Counted from the stretch's first letter, positions 34,633 through 44,057 are shown. The stretch: 64,000 bases of DNA from Burkholderia catarinensis (GCF_001883705.2 NZ_MDEQ02000001.1:645270-709269), one strand, 5' to 3'. Notes: generated by a model from the sequence alone, not told the origin. Translations and numbers: made by a program.

Positions 34633-35385
34633 ATGAGTCGCCGTTCCTTCCTGAAAGCCGTCGCGGTGGTCGCCGCGCTCGGCGCAAGCCTCGCGCACGC
34701 GGACACCCAGGCGCTCGTCGTCGGGACCGACACGTCGTTCATGCCGTTCGAGTTCAAGCAGGGCGACAAGTACGTCGGCTTCGATCTCGACCTGTGGGCG
34801 GAGATCGCGAAAGACCAGGGCTGGAAATACAAGATCCAGCCGATGGATTTCGCGGGCCTGATCCCGGCATTGCAGACCCAGAACATCGACGTCGCGCTGT
34901 CGGGGATGACGATCAAGGAGGAGCGCAAGAAGGCGATCGACTTCTCCGCGCCGTACTACGACAGCGGTCTCGCGGCGATGGTGCAGTCCGACAACACGAC
35001 GATCAAGTCGATCGACGACCTGAACGGCAAGGTGATCGCCGCGAAGACGGGCACCGCGACGATCGACTGGATCAAGGCGCACCTGAAGCCGAAGGAGGTC
35101 CGCCAGTTCCCGAACATCGACCAGGCCTACCTCGCGCTTGAAGCGGGCCGCGTCGACGCGGCGATGCACGACACGCCGAACGTGCTGTTCTTCGTGAACA
35201 ACGAAGGCAAGGGCAAGGTGAAGGTCGCGGGCCAGCCGGTCAGCGGCGACAAGTACGGGATCGGCTTCCCGAAGGGCAGCCCGCTGGTGCCGAAGGTTAA
35301 CGCGTCGCTCGTGAAGATCAAGGCCGACGGCCGCTACGCGCAGATCTACAAGAAGTGGTTCGGCGCCGAGCCGCCGAAGATGTGA
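34633..35385 (+). CDS. glnH: Glutamine-type ABC transporter binding protein
   Basis: A 250-residue periplasmic solute-binding protein of the polar amino acid family. A signal peptide ends near residue 22 (ALGASLAHA). The family pattern follows: LVVGTDTSFMPFEFKQGDKY, then GFDLDLWAEIAKD and DFAGLIPALQTQNIDVALSG. It is closest in look to GlnH; other polar amino acids cannot be excluded. GGAG lies about 7 nt before the ATG at 34633; the frame extends 5 codons upstream to an ATG without a ribosome site. It heads the glnHPQ genes and has a strong promoter. Confidence 0.9.
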   Translation: MSRRSFLKAVAVVAALGASLAHADTQALVVGTDTSFMPFEFKQGDKYVGFDLDLWAEIAKDQGWKYKIQPMDFAGLIPALQTQNIDVALSGMTIKEERKKAIDFSAPYYDSGLAAMVQSDNTTIKSIDDLNGKVIAAKTGTATIDWIKAHLKPKEVRQFPNIDQAYLALEAGRVDAAMHDTPNVLFFVNNEGKGKVKVAGQPVSGDKYGIGFPKGSPLVPKVNASLVKIKADGRYAQIYKKWFGAEPPKM

Positions 35386-35451
35386 GCGTGACCACACGCC
35401 ATGGCGCGGCCGGGTGGCCGCGCCGGTCTTGAATCGAACGGGGAGCGACAA

Positions 35452-36108
35452 GTGAATTTCGATTGGTCGGCGATCTGGGCGGCGTTGCCGGACCTGATGG
35501 ACGGGGTCCGGTTGACGGTGTTCATCGCATTACTGGGGCTGGTGGGCGGTTTCATCGTCGGGATGATCGCGGGCATGTTCCGCGCATACGGACCGAAGGT
35601 GATGAACGTGCTCGCACAGGTCTACATTGAGCTGATCCGCGGCACGCCGATCGTCGTGCAGGTGATGTTCCTGTATTTCGCGCTGCCGCTGCTCGCGCAT
35701 ATCCGCATCGACGGCCTGACGGCCGCGATCATCGCGATCACGGTGAACTCCGGCGCGTATCTCGCGGAAGTGGTGCGCGGCGCGCTGCTGTCGATCCCGA
35801 AGGGGCTGACGGAAGCGGGGCTCGCGATGGGGCTGTCGATGCCGCGCGTGCTGCTGAAGATCGTCGGGCCGCTGGCGTTCCGGCGGCTGATTCCGCCGCT
35901 CGGCAACCAGTGCATCGTGAGCCTGAAGGACACGTCGCTGTTCATCGTGATCGGCGTGGGCGAGCTGACGCGCAAGGGGCAGGAAATCATCGCGGGCAAT
36001 TTCCAGGCGGTCGAGATCTGGAGTGCGGTGGCCGTCATCTACCTGATACTGACCGGCGCGATGACGCTGACGCTTCGGATCGTCGAAAAGCGGATGAAAA
36101 TCTTATGA
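35452..36108 (+). CDS. glnP: Glutamine-type ABC transporter permease
   Basis: A 218-residue HisM/GlnP-type inner-membrane permease. About five hydrophobic helices are visible, with [16 protein letters not shown] near residue 60 and the EAA loop [18 protein letters not shown] near 120. The GTG at 35452 is preferred, with GGGAG about 8 nt upstream; the frame upstream of it has no ribosome site. It lies 66 bp after glnH and overlaps glnQ by 4 bp. Confidence 0.9.
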   Translation: MNFDWSAIWAALPDLMDGVRLTVFIALLGLVGGFIVGMIAGMFRAYGPKVMNVLAQVYIELIRGTPIVVQVMFLYFALPLLAHIRIDGLTAAIIAITVNSGAYLAEVVRGALLSIPKGLTEAGLAMGLSMPRVLLKIVGPLAFRRLIPPLGNQCIVSLKDTSLFIVIGVGELTRKGQEIIAGNFQAVEIWSAVAVIYLILTGAMTLTLRIVEKRMKIL

Positions 36109-36833
36109 GCATGATCGAATTCCAGAACGTGTCGAAGAGCTTCGGCCATGTGCCGGTGCTGAAGAACATCGACCTGAGGATCGACGCGGGCGAGGTGGTC
36201 GTCGTGGTCGGCCCGTCGGGCTCGGGCAAATCGACGATGCTGCGCTGTATCAACGCGCTCGAGAAAATCACCGGCGGCGAGCTGCTGGTCGACGGCCAGA
36301 GCGTGCGCGGCAACGCGACGACGATCCGCAACATCCGGCTCGAAGCCGGCATGGTGTTCCAGCAGTTCAACCTGTTCCCGCAAATGACCGCGCTCGAGAA
36401 CGTGATGTTCGGGCCGATGCAGGTGCGCGGCGCGTCGCGCGCCGACGCGCGTGACCAGGCGATGGCGTTGCTCGACAAGGTCGGTCTCGAATCGCGCGCG
36501 AATCATTACCCGTCGGAGCTGTCGGGCGGCCAGCAGCAGCGCGTCGCGATCGCACGCGCGCTCGCGATCCGGCCGCGGCTGATGCTGTTCGACGAGCCGA
36601 CGTCGGCGCTCGATCCGGAGTTGCGCCACGAAGTGCTGAAAGTGATGCAGGATCTCGCCACCGAAGGGATGACGATGATCGTCGTCACGCACGAGATCGG
36701 CTTCGCGAAGCGGGTCGGCACGCGGCTGCTGTTCATGGATCAGGGCGGCATCGCCGAGGACGGCCACCCGGTCGACCTGATCGACCGGCCGCCGACGCCG
36801 CGCCTGAAGGAATTCCTGAAACACGTGTCCTGA
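36105..36833 (+). CDS. glnQ: Glutamine-type ABC transporter ATPase
   Basis: A 242-residue ATPase of the polar amino acid uptake family. Walker [10 protein letters not shown] is near residue 37, the Q-loop is in [17 protein letters not shown], the signature [15 protein letters not shown] near 140, and Walker [13 protein letters not shown] after it, with the switch His in VVTHE. The ATG overlaps the glnP stop by 4 bp. It would power the GlnHP importer. The next gene begins 20 bp later, so the transcript may continue into the hydrolase and aminotransferase genes. Confidence 0.93.
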   Translation: MSMIEFQNVSKSFGHVPVLKNIDLRIDAGEVVVVVGPSGSGKSTMLRCINALEKITGGELLVDGQSVRGNATTIRNIRLEAGMVFQQFNLFPQMTALENVMFGPMQVRGASRADARDQAMALLDKVGLESRANHYPSELSGGQQQRVAIARALAIRPRLMLFDEPTSALDPELRHEVLKVMQDLATEGMTMIVVTHEIGFAKRVGTRLLFMDQGGIAEDGHPVDLIDRPPTPRLKEFLKHVS

Positions 36834-36853
36834 ACGAAACCGAAACATTCGAC

Positions 36854-37903
36854 ATGCCGCTTTCCCTTTCTCCCGTCATCGCCGGCACGCCGTTCGACAT
36901 CGGCATGCGTCTCGGCGAGCTCGCCCGGCCCGTGTTCGACGAATACATGCAGCAGAGCAGCGCGTGGCAGGCCGTGCGCCGCTGGCGCGGCCATCCGTTC
37001 GTCGATGCGCTGCGGCAAGCCGCGCTGGCCGCGTACCCCGATCTCGTCGCGGAACTGGACGGCATCGCGGCGGGCATCGGCTGGCCGGCCGAGGACATCT
37101 TCCTGTGGAACTGCCGCGGCGAACTGATCCACAACGCGCCGGACGGCTGCACGACGCTCGCCGCGCGTGACGCCAGCGGCACGCGCTGGATCGCGCACAA
37201 CGAGGACGGCGATCCGTACCTGCGCGAGCGCTGCCTGCTCGTCGACGTGCAGCCTGAGGCCAAGCCGGGCTTCATCAGTTTCTACTACCCCGGTTCGCTG
37301 CCGGGCCATACCTTTGCCGCGAACCGCGCGGGCATCGCGCAGGCGATCAACAACCTGCGGATCCGCACGCCCGCGCCGGGCGTGCCGCGGATGATCCTCG
37401 CGCGCGCCGTGCTCGATGCGACGTCGCTCGACGCGGCGGCCGACGTGCTGCGTGGGCATGCATGCGCGAGCGGTTTTCATCACACGCTCGGCGCGACCGG
37501 CGATGCGCGGCTGCTGAGCATCGAGGCCAGCGTCGCGCGCTGCTCGGTCGTCGACGTCACGCGGCTTGCCGGCCATGCAAACCATCTCGTGCATTCCGGC
37601 TGCGAAGCTGAAGCGCAGATCGTCACGCAATCGTCGGCCGACCGCCAGCGCCGCGTCGACGCGCTGACGCCCGGCATCGACGCGATCGACGAAGCCGCGC
37701 TGCTGCGCGTGCTCGGCGATCGCGCGCCGGAAGGGCTGCCGATCTACCGCGACGATCCGGCCGACCCCGATGACGAAAACACGCTGGCGACCGCCGTGTT
37801 CGCGATCGGCGCGGCGTCGATCGATTTCACCCTTCACCAACACGGCACGCAGCGCTTCGCGACGCGCATCGTGCCGTCCGGACGCGCGCACGGCGCGTCC
37901 TGA
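36854..37903 (+). CDS. C45-type N-terminal nucleophile hydrolase (acyltransferase-like)
   Basis: A 349-residue protein of peptidase family C45, related to acyl-CoA:6-aminopenicillanate acyltransferase. The predicted nucleophile is Cys99 in APDGCTTLAARD, which in this family is exposed by self-cleavage before the Cys. Other segments are FLWNCRGEL near 83, AHNEDGDPYLRERC near 113, and NRAGIAQAINNLRI near 156. No signal peptide. It follows glnQ by 20 bp and precedes the aminotransferase by 15 bp, so it probably acts on an amide or N-acyl compound taken up by GlnHPQ. The substrate is not known. Confidence 0.8.
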   Translation: MPLSLSPVIAGTPFDIGMRLGELARPVFDEYMQQSSAWQAVRRWRGHPFVDALRQAALAAYPDLVAELDGIAAGIGWPAEDIFLWNCRGELIHNAPDGCTTLAARDASGTRWIAHNEDGDPYLRERCLLVDVQPEAKPGFISFYYPGSLPGHTFAANRAGIAQAINNLRIRTPAPGVPRMILARAVLDATSLDAAADVLRGHACASGFHHTLGATGDARLLSIEASVARCSVVDVTRLAGHANHLVHSGCEAEAQIVTQSSADRQRRVDALTPGIDAIDEAALLRVLGDRAPEGLPIYRDDPADPDDENTLATAVFAIGAASIDFTLHQHGTQRFATRIVPSGRAHGAS

Positions 37904-37918
37904 TCCATGAGGCCACGC

Positions 37919-39253
37919 ATGACGACCGTTTTCCATCGCGCCCCGCGCGCCACCTTGCCCGTCGCCGTCGCAGGCGACGGCATCGAGATCATCGACTCGA
38001 CCGGCAAACGCTATATCGACGCATGCGGCGGCGCGGCCGTCTCGTGTCTCGGTCACAGCAACCAGCGCGTGATCGACGCGATCAAGCGACAGGCGCAGCA
38101 GCTGGCGTACGCGCATACGTCGTTCTTCACGACCGACGTGGCCGAGGAACTGGCCGACCGGCTCGTCGAGGCCGCGCCGGCCGGCCTCGAACACGTGTAT
38201 TTCGTGTCGGGCGGCTCCGAAGCGGTCGAGGCCGCGCTGAAGCTCGCGCGCCAGTATTTCGTCGAGAAGGGCGAGCCGCAGCGCCGCCATTTCATCGCGC
38301 GGCGCCAGAGCTATCACGGCAACACGCTCGGTGCACTCGCGATCGGCGGCAATGCGTGGCGGCGCGAGCCGTTCCTGCCGCTGCTGATCGAGGCCCACCA
38401 CGTGAGCCCCTGCTATGCGTACCGCGACCAGCAGGCGGGCGAAACCGACGAAGCGTATGCGCAGCGTCTGGCGGACGAGCTCGAGCGGAAGATCGTCGAA
38501 CTCGGCGCGGAAAACGTCGCGGCGTTCGTCGCGGAAACGGTGGTGGGCGCAACGGTCGGCGCGGTGCCGCCGGTGCGCACGTACCTGAAGAAGATTCGCG
38601 CGGTGTGCGACAAGTACGGCGTGCTGCTGATTCTCGACGAGATCATGTCGGGGATGGGGCGCACGGGCTACCTGTTCGCGTGCGACGAAGACGGCGTCGC
38701 ACCCGACCTGATGACGATCGCGAAAGGGCTCGGCGCGGGCTACCAGCCGATCGGCGCGACGCTCGTCAGCGACCGCATCTACCGGACGATCGTCGACGGC
38801 TCGGGCTTCTTCCAGCACGGCCACACGTACCTCGGCCATGCTACGGCATGCGCGGCAGCGCTCGAGGTGCAGCGCGTGATCGCCGAAGAGAAGCTGCTCG
38901 ATAACGTGAAGGCGCGCGGCGAGCAGTTGCGCGCGTCGCTGCGCGAGCACTACGGTGCGCATCCGCATGTCGGCGACGTGCGCGGCCGCGGGTTGTTCGT
39001 CGGCGTCGAGCTCGTGCGCGATCGCGGCAGCAAGGCGCCGTTCGATCCCGCGCTGAAGCTGCATGCGGCGGTCAAGCGCGAGGCGATGCAGCGCGGGTTG
39101 ATGGTGTATCCGATGGGCGGGACGATCGACGGCGTCAACGGCGATCACATCCTGATCGCGCCGCCGTTCATCTGCACCGCGCAACAGATCGATACGATCG
39201 TCGAGCGGCTGTCCGGTGCGATCGGCGCGGCGCTCGCGTCGGCCGGCGCGTGA
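37919..39253 (+). CDS. Class III PLP-dependent aminotransferase
   Basis: A 444-residue fold-type I aminotransferase. The PLP lysine is in TIAKGLGAGYQP (about residue 270), preceded by LLILDEIMSGMGRTG with the conserved Asp. GGSEAVEAALKLARQY near 96 and the C-terminal RGRGLFVGVEL are typical of omega-amino acid/4-aminobutyrate-type members. Two starts are close: ATG 37907 has no ribosome site, while ATG 37919 follows GAGG (37909-37912) by 6 nt and is preferred. The gene lies 15 bp after the C45 hydrolase. The amino donor is unknown. Confidence 0.88.
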   Translation: MTTVFHRAPRATLPVAVAGDGIEIIDSTGKRYIDACGGAAVSCLGHSNQRVIDAIKRQAQQLAYAHTSFFTTDVAEELADRLVEAAPAGLEHVYFVSGGSEAVEAALKLARQYFVEKGEPQRRHFIARRQSYHGNTLGALAIGGNAWRREPFLPLLIEAHHVSPCYAYRDQQAGETDEAYAQRLADELERKIVELGAENVAAFVAETVVGATVGAVPPVRTYLKKIRAVCDKYGVLLILDEIMSGMGRTGYLFACDEDGVAPDLMTIAKGLGAGYQPIGATLVSDRIYRTIVDGSGFFQHGHTYLGHATACAAALEVQRVIAEEKLLDNVKARGEQLRASLREHYGAHPHVGDVRGRGLFVGVELVRDRGSKAPFDPALKLHAAVKREAMQRGLMVYPMGGTIDGVNGDHILIAPPFICTAQQIDTIVERLSGAIGAALASAGA

Positions 39254-39282
39254 CGGCATTCGAACCTCACCGGGACATCGCC

Positions 39283-39837
39283 ATGACAGACAGACTGCCA
39301 CCTTTCGATCCCGCATCGGCCAGCGATGCACAGAAGGCCGTGCTGGCCGACATTCTCAGCGGCCCGCGCGGCAACCTGAACGGGCCGTTTCTCGGCTGGA
39401 TCGCGAGCCCCGAGCTGGCCCAGCACGCGCAGAAGCTCGGCGCGTTCTGCCGCTATCGCACGGGCCTGCCGCTGCGGCTGTCGGAGCTCGCGATTCTCGT
39501 GACCGCCGCGCGCTGGCGCTCGCAGGCCGAGTGGCACATCCACCATCCGATCGCGCTCGACGCGGGCGTGCCGGCCGCGACGGCCGATGCGATCCGGCGG
39601 GGCGCCACGCCCGCATTCGAGTCGGACGACGATGCGCTGATCCATGCGTTCGCGAGCGAGCTGTACGACACGCGGCGCGTCAGCGACGCGACGTTCGCGC
39701 GCGCGCAAGCGCGCTTCGGCCACGAAACCGTCGTGAATCTCGTTGCACTGCTCGGCTACTACGCGCTCGTCGCGATGACGCTGAACACGTTCGGCATGCG
39801 CGCGGATGGTCAAACCGATTTGCCGTTTCCGGAGTAA
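39283..39837 (+). CDS. AhpD-like/carboxymuconolactone decarboxylase family protein
   Basis: A 184-residue protein of the CMD/AhpD fold, with RLSELAILVTAARWRSQAEW near residue 75 and HHPIALDAGV. The usual AhpD CxxC pair is absent here, so a peroxidase role of the AhpD type is unlikely; the family also includes decarboxylases and proteins of unknown role. The frame begins at a GTG (39250) that overlaps the aminotransferase stop, but the ATG at 39283 gives the normal N-terminus. It appears to be the last gene of the glnHPQ-catabolic set. Confidence 0.75.
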   Translation: MTDRLPPFDPASASDAQKAVLADILSGPRGNLNGPFLGWIASPELAQHAQKLGAFCRYRTGLPLRLSELAILVTAARWRSQAEWHIHHPIALDAGVPAATADAIRRGATPAFESDDDALIHAFASELYDTRRVSDATFARAQARFGHETVVNLVALLGYYALVAMTLNTFGMRADGQTDLPFPE

Positions 39838-39998
39838 CGGCCGCGGGTGATCGTGCCGGAACAGGGGCGGCGATACGTCTGACGAACGCTTCGTCGACGT
39901 GTCGCCGGCATCAATGCAACCAAATGTATTCATACGGGATCCACGGCCGATGGCCGCGTATGATGGCTCGTTCACGACGATATGATCGGTGAGCAAGC

Positions 39999-40778
39999 AT
40001 GACGAGTACCCGCAAGACCTTGATGATCGCCGGAGGGCTCCTGGTAGCCGCGGCCGGTACCGCGTACGTGATGCTCCTGCGTGCGGACCACCGTGCGATC
40101 GAAGACGCCGGCATCGGCGATTCGGCCGCGCCTGTTGCCGCGGCGCCTGCGAGCAACGATCACGCGGTGCAGGGCACCATCGCGCCGCCGGCACCGGCCG
40201 CCGCGACGGCCGCCCATGCCGATACGGCACCGCAACAGGCGGCTGTTCCGCCGCCTGCACCAGCACCCGCCCCGGCCGCACCCGCGCGCGTCAGCGCCGC
40301 GCCTGCTTCTGTCCCCGCCGTTCCTGTCGTCAGCGAGAAAGCGCAGCCGGTGACGAAGCCGAGCGTACCGCCGCCGAAGGTCAACGTCGTGACGGTCGAT
40401 GCGCAGGATTCGACCCCGCCGGCAGCACCGCCGGCCGCCAAACCCGCACAGCCGGCCGCGCCGGCGCAGGTCACGCAACGCGCGCCGCGCAAGCGCGACG
40501 GCCTCGAACGCCACGCGGCCGCATCGCCTGCCACCACGAAATCCGAAACGCCGGAGACGGCAGCGCTCGTCAGGGAATCGGCGAAGCTCGACCCGTCGTT
40601 GCCGTCGCCGCCGATGTCGTCGATGTCGTCAAGCGCCGGTTCGTACCGGCAACAGGGTTCGTCGTCAGGTGCGAATCCGGTTGCCGCCGCGATGACCGAG
40701 CGACTGGTCAGGGAGTCGAGCCATTTCAAGTCGACGACGCCCGTGCCGGCGAACGGCGACCCGACCGCGACCAAGTAA
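39999..40778 (+). CDS. Pro/Ala-rich membrane-anchored protein, unknown function
   Basis: A 259-residue protein with one N-terminal membrane helix (about 8-26, LMIAGGLLVAAAGTAYVML) and a long periplasmic tail. Residues 40-160 are very rich in Ala and Pro, with PPPAPAPAPAAPARV as an example. The rest is Ser/Thr-rich and ends with TSTPV-like repeats. Low complexity means no fold can be assigned. A GTGAG lies about 7 nt before the ATG. It stands alone between the aminotransferase cluster and ahpF, convergent with ahpF. Confidence 0.6.
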   Translation: MTSTRKTLMIAGGLLVAAAGTAYVMLLRADHRAIEDAGIGDSAAPVAAAPASNDHAVQGTIAPPAPAAATAAHADTAPQQAAVPPPAPAPAPAAPARVSAAPASVPAVPVVSEKAQPVTKPSVPPPKVNVVTVDAQDSTPPAAPPAAKPAQPAAPAQVTQRAPRKRDGLERHAAASPATTKSETPETAALVRESAKLDPSLPSPPMSSMSSSAGSYRQQGSSSGANPVAAAMTERLVRESSHFKSTTPVPANGDPTATK

Positions 40779-40796
40779 CCGCAATCGCCTTCGGAA

Positions 40797-40835
40797 TAAA
40801 AAGGACCCCGCACGCCGACCAAGGCATGCGGGGCC
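40797..40835 (-). terminator. Intrinsic terminator of ahpF
   Basis: On the minus strand a GC-rich stem (GGCCCCGCATGCC with its near-complement GGCGTGCGGGGTCC) is followed by TTTTTATT. It lies 31 bp after the ahpF stop and is a strong candidate for the end of the ahp transcript. Confidence 0.8.
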
Positions 40836-40865
40836 AAGAGAGACAAACCGTTTTGCCGATGCGCG

Positions 40866-42464
40866 TTACGCGGCGACCGCTTCCTCGGCCTGCGGCTGCG
40901 TGGCGGCTGCCGGCGTCACGTCCTGCCGGATCAGGTGGTCGAACGCGCCGAGCGATGCCTTCGCGCCTTCGCCGACCGCAATCACGATCTGCTTGAACGG
41001 CACCGTCGTCACGTCCCCGGCCGCGAACACGCCCGGCACCGACGTCGCGCCGCGCGCATCGACCACGATCTCGCCGTGCTTCGACAGCTCGATCGTGCCT
41101 TTCAGCCATTCGGTGTTCGGCACGAGGCCGATCTGCACGAACACGCCTTCGAGATCGATGCGCTGCGTTTCGCCCGAGCGCAGATCCTTGTAGACGAGCC
41201 CGTTCAGCTTGTTGCCGTCGCCGGTCAGCTCGGTCGTTTGCGCCTGCGTGACGATCGTCACGTTCGGCAGGCTGCGCAGCTTGCGCTGCAGCACTTCGTC
41301 CGCGCGCAGTTGCGCGCCGAATTCGATCAGCGTGACGGCCTTCACGATGCCGGCGAGGTCGATCGCGGCCTCGACGCCCGAGTTGCCGCCGCCGACCACC
41401 GCGACGCGCTTGCCCTTGAACAGCGGGCCGTCGCAGTGCGGGCAGTACGCGACACCGCGGTTGCGGTATTCGCGCTCGCCCGGCACGTTGATTTCGCGCC
41501 AGCGCGCGCCGGTCGCGAGGATGATCGTCTTCGCCTTCAGCACCGCGCCGTTCGCGAGGCGGATCTGGTGCACGTCGCCGGGAATCAGCGCGTCGGCGCG
41601 CTGCACGTCCATGATGTCGACGTCGTATTGCTTCACGTGCTGCTCGAGCGCGGTCGCGAACTTCGGCCCTTCGGTTTCCTGCACCGACACGAAGTTCTCG
41701 ATCGCCATCGTGTCGAGCACCTGGCCGCCGAAACGCTCGGCGACGACACCCGTCGCAATGCCCTTGCGCGCCGAGTAGATCGCCGCGGCCGCGCCTGCCG
41801 GGCCGCCGCCGACGATCAGCGTGTCGAACACCGGCTTGTTCTCGAGCGACTTCGCGGCGCGTTCGCCGGCGCCCGTGTCGAGCTTCGCGAGGATTTCCTT
41901 TACGCTGCTGCGACCCTGGCCGAACGATGCGCCGTTCAGGAACATCGTCGGCACGGCCATGATCTGGCGCGACTCGACTTCACTTTGGAACAGCGCGCCG
42001 TCGATCGCGACGTGACGGATGCGCGGGTTGATCAGCGACATCACGTTCAGCGCCTGCACGACTTCCGGGCAGTTCTGGCACGACAGCGAGAAATACGTCT
42101 CGAACGCGTAGTCGCCGTCGAGCGCGCGGATCTGTTCGATCACGTCGTCGTCGAGCTTGATCGGGTGGCCGCCCGTTTGCAGCAGCGCGAGCACGAGCGA
42201 CGTGAATTCATGGCCCATCGGGATGCCGGCGAAGCGGATGCCGGCCGGCTTGCCGGGTTCGCCGATCGAGAACGACGGCTTGCGCTCGGCGTCGTCGCGG
42301 CGTTCGGCCACGGTCACGCGATCCGTCAGCGACGCAATCTCGTTCAGCAGCGCCAGCAGTTCCTGCGATTTCGCGCTGTCGTCGAGCGAGGCGACGAGTT
42401 CGATCGGGCGCGTGATTTTTTCGAGGTACGCTTTCAGTTGATTCTTGAGATTGGCGTCGAGCAT
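40866..42464 (-). CDS. ahpF: Alkyl hydroperoxide reductase subunit F
   Basis: A 532-residue flavoprotein disulfide reductase that reduces AhpC with NADH. The N-terminal thioredoxin-fold pair carries a CxxC at Cys129-Cys132 ([11 protein letters not shown]). The FAD-binding [17 protein letters not shown] follows near 218, the second CxxC is in [10 protein letters not shown] near 345, and [19 protein letters not shown] binds NADH. Length matches the family. It lies downstream of ahpC with a 119-bp gap holding two hairpins, and ends before a clear terminator. Confidence 0.95.
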   Translation of the reverse strand: MLDANLKNQLKAYLEKITRPIELVASLDDSAKSQELLALLNEIASLTDRVTVAERRDDAERKPSFSIGEPGKPAGIRFAGIPMGHEFTSLVLALLQTGGHPIKLDDDVIEQIRALDGDYAFETYFSLSCQNCPEVVQALNVMSLINPRIRHVAIDGALFQSEVESRQIMAVPTMFLNGASFGQGRSSVKEILAKLDTGAGERAAKSLENKPVFDTLIVGGGPAGAAAAIYSARKGIATGVVAERFGGQVLDTMAIENFVSVQETEGPKFATALEQHVKQYDVDIMDVQRADALIPGDVHQIRLANGAVLKAKTIILATGARWREINVPGEREYRNRGVAYCPHCDGPLFKGKRVAVVGGGNSGVEAAIDLAGIVKAVTLIEFGAQLRADEVLQRKLRSLPNVTIVTQAQTTELTGDGNKLNGLVYKDLRSGETQRIDLEGVFVQIGLVPNTEWLKGTIELSKHGEIVVDARGATSVPGVFAAGDVTTVPFKQIVIAVGEGAKASLGAFDHLIRQDVTPAAATQPQAEEAVAA

Positions 42465-42551
42465 GGCGTTTCGGATTCCGTATTAATGATTCTGGTCGGG
42501 CACGTCGTGCCGGAGGAGGGCGCGGGCCGCATGCTGCGGCGGCCCGCCGTC

Positions 42552-42573
42552 GCGCGCCTCGTGCGAGGCGCGC
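42552..42573 (-). other. Hairpin between ahpC and ahpF
   Basis: GCGCGCCTCG (42552-42561) and CGAGGCGCGC (42564-42573) form a perfect stem just after ahpC. A second GC-rich stem lies in 42523-42550. No U-run follows, so it may set the ahpC:ahpF message ratio. Confidence 0.5.
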
Positions 42574-42583
42574 GGAGCGATCG

Positions 42584-43147
42584 TCAGATCTTGCCGATCA
42601 GGTCGAGCGACGGGGTCAGCGTTTCCGCGCCCGGCGTCCACTTGGCCGGGCACACTTCACCCGGGTGCGCCGCGATGTATTGCGCAGCCTGCACCTTGCG
42701 CAGCAGTTCGCTCGCGTCGCGGCCGATGCCGTTGTCGTGGATTTCGCACAGCTTGATCTCGCCTTCCGGGTTGATCACGAACGTGCCGCGCAGCGCCATC
42801 CCTTCTTCCTCGATCAGCACGTCGAAGTTGCGCGACAGCGTGAGCGTCGGGTCGCCGATCATCGGGTACTTGATCTTGCCGATCGTGTCCGACGTGTCGT
42901 GCCATGCCTTGTGCGTGAAGTGCGTGTCGGTCGACACGCCGTAGATTTCGACACCCAGCTTCTGGAATTCCGCGTAACGGTCGGCGAGGTCGCCCAGCTC
43001 GGTCGGGCAGACGAACGTGAAGTCGGCCGGGTAGAACACGACGACGGACCACTTGCCCTTGAAGTTCTCTTCCGAGACGGGCACGAAATCGCCGTTGTGG
43101 TAAGCGGTTGCCTTGAACGGCTTGATTTGGGTGTTGATGATCGGCAT
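42584..43147 (-). CDS. ahpC: Alkyl hydroperoxide reductase subunit C (typical 2-Cys peroxiredoxin)
   Basis: A 187-residue AhpC that reduces hydrogen peroxide and organic peroxides in the cytosol. The peroxidatic Cys47 is in [11 protein letters not shown] and the resolving Cys, in [10 protein letters not shown], is near residue 166. GGSRNFDV-type and [12 protein letters not shown] segments are as expected. The predicted promoter with an OxyR site lies about 40-106 bp upstream. It pairs with the ahpF gene downstream. Confidence 0.95.
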   Translation of the reverse strand: MPIINTQIKPFKATAYHNGDFVPVSEENFKGKWSVVVFYPADFTFVCPTELGDLADRYAEFQKLGVEIYGVSTDTHFTHKAWHDTSDTIGKIKYPMIGDPTLTLSRNFDVLIEEEGMALRGTFVINPEGEIKLCEIHDNGIGRDASELLRKVQAAQYIAAHPGEVCPAKWTPGAETLTPSLDLIGKI

Positions 43148-43187
43148 CTGGAGAGTCCTTTGGTTCAGTGGTGAGTGGAGTGTTGCC

Positions 43188-43216
43188 AGTATCCGGGTTC
43201 ACCCTGACTTTGTGAA
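43188..43216 (-). promoter_or_regulatory. Promoter of ahpC
   Basis: On the minus strand, TTCACA (43216-43211) and GATACT (43193-43188) stand 17 bp apart. The -35 box directly adjoins the OxyR site, the arrangement expected for OxyR activation. Confidence 0.6.
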
Positions 43217-43253
43217 ATTGCTTGTTTCAATCCGAGGCATCGGGATTTTCTAT
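43217..43253 (-). promoter_or_regulatory. OxyR binding site of ahpC
   Basis: On the minus strand, ATAG, CGAT, ATTG and CAAT occur in order, each separated by exactly 7 bp. This is the four-tetranucleotide spacing of OxyR sites (ATAG-N7-CTAT-N7-ATAG-N7-CTAT). The next 215 bp towards vapC hold nothing further that I can identify. Confidence 0.7.
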
Positions 43254-43468
43254 CTGCTTCCGGCCCTTGATTGTGTGGGGCGTCGGGATCGCGCTTTCCG
43301 ACACGTCGAGCGTGGAGGAGGCGGTGCGGGGCCCTGAGCAAGAAGGGCCTTGCGCCGAGGGGCGTCGATCAGGATATTTTCCGGCGCGACACACGCGCTA
43401 CTTTCTGCGGAAGCGGTGCGGGGTGCCTGGGGCGTGCCGACGCATTTGCGTGGCTGCGCGACATCGGC

Positions 43469-43834
43469 TCAGATCCGATAGGGCACGCGAACGCCGGGTT
43501 CGGTGGCGGGGAAGTCTTTCGTGTTGCGCGACACGAGCAGCAGCCCGTTGACTTGCGCCGATGCCCAGACGATCGCGTCGGGCAGGCGTATGCGGCGTTC
43601 CTTGCGAATGGTCACGGCGCGATTTGCAACCGTGCTGTCGAGTGCGATGACCTCGAATGACGACAGCCATGCCCGGATCGGGGCTTCATCATGCGCGGAT
43701 GCACCGACCAGGACCTCCATCCACGAGATCGTGCTGATCGCGCGATAGTCATAGCGGCCGAGTTCCGCGCGGGCGGATTCCACGCCGCCCAGATAATCGA
43801 TCAGGATGTTGGTGTCGAAGAGAGCTTTTACCAT
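43469..43834 (-). CDS. PIN-domain toxin (VapC-like)
   Basis: A 121-residue PIN-domain ribonuclease of the VapC type. The acidic metal-binding residues are Asp8 in LFDTNILIDYL, Glu near 40 in SWMEVLVG, and Asp near 85 in RLPDAIVWASA, with a further Asp-containing DFPATEPGV segment near the C-terminus. Its start overlaps the antitoxin gene by 7 bp. VapC toxins usually cleave tRNA or rRNA; the target here is unknown. Confidence 0.88.
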   Translation of the reverse strand: MVKALFDTNILIDYLGGVESARAELGRYDYRAISTISWMEVLVGASAHDEAPIRAWLSSFEVIALDSTVANRAVTIRKERRIRLPDAIVWASAQVNGLLLVSRNTKDFPATEPGVRVPYRI

Positions 43835-44046
43835 TCCGAGCGCAGTTCTTCCTGATAGGCGAGCCCGTCGACCGTGCGATCTTTCCAGAGACCGAAGACG
43901 TCGTCCGCGAGCGGACGCTTGTGCAGGGCGATGTAGGCATCGATCGCGTCGCGGATGATTGCGGCGCGGGGACGATGTTCAGTCTCGACGATGACGGCCA
44001 ACTCGTCGAGCTGGCCATCCGACAGATCAAGCAGAATCCGGCTCAT
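43828..44046 (-). CDS. Ribbon-helix-helix antitoxin (VapB-like)
   Basis: A 72-residue protein with an N-terminal beta strand and helices typical of the CopG/VapB ribbon-helix-helix fold (MSRILLDLSDGQLDELAV and RAAIIRDAIDAYI). It precedes the PIN toxin gene and overlaps it. GGAGG lies 5 nt before the ATG. A 24-bp perfect palindrome is found 12 bp upstream, where the antitoxin would bind. Confidence 0.82.
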   Translation of the reverse strand: MSRILLDLSDGQLDELAVIVETEHRPRAAIIRDAIDAYIALHKRPLADDVFGLWKDRTVDGLAYQEELRSEW

Positions 44047-44057
44047 GGCAGCCTCCG

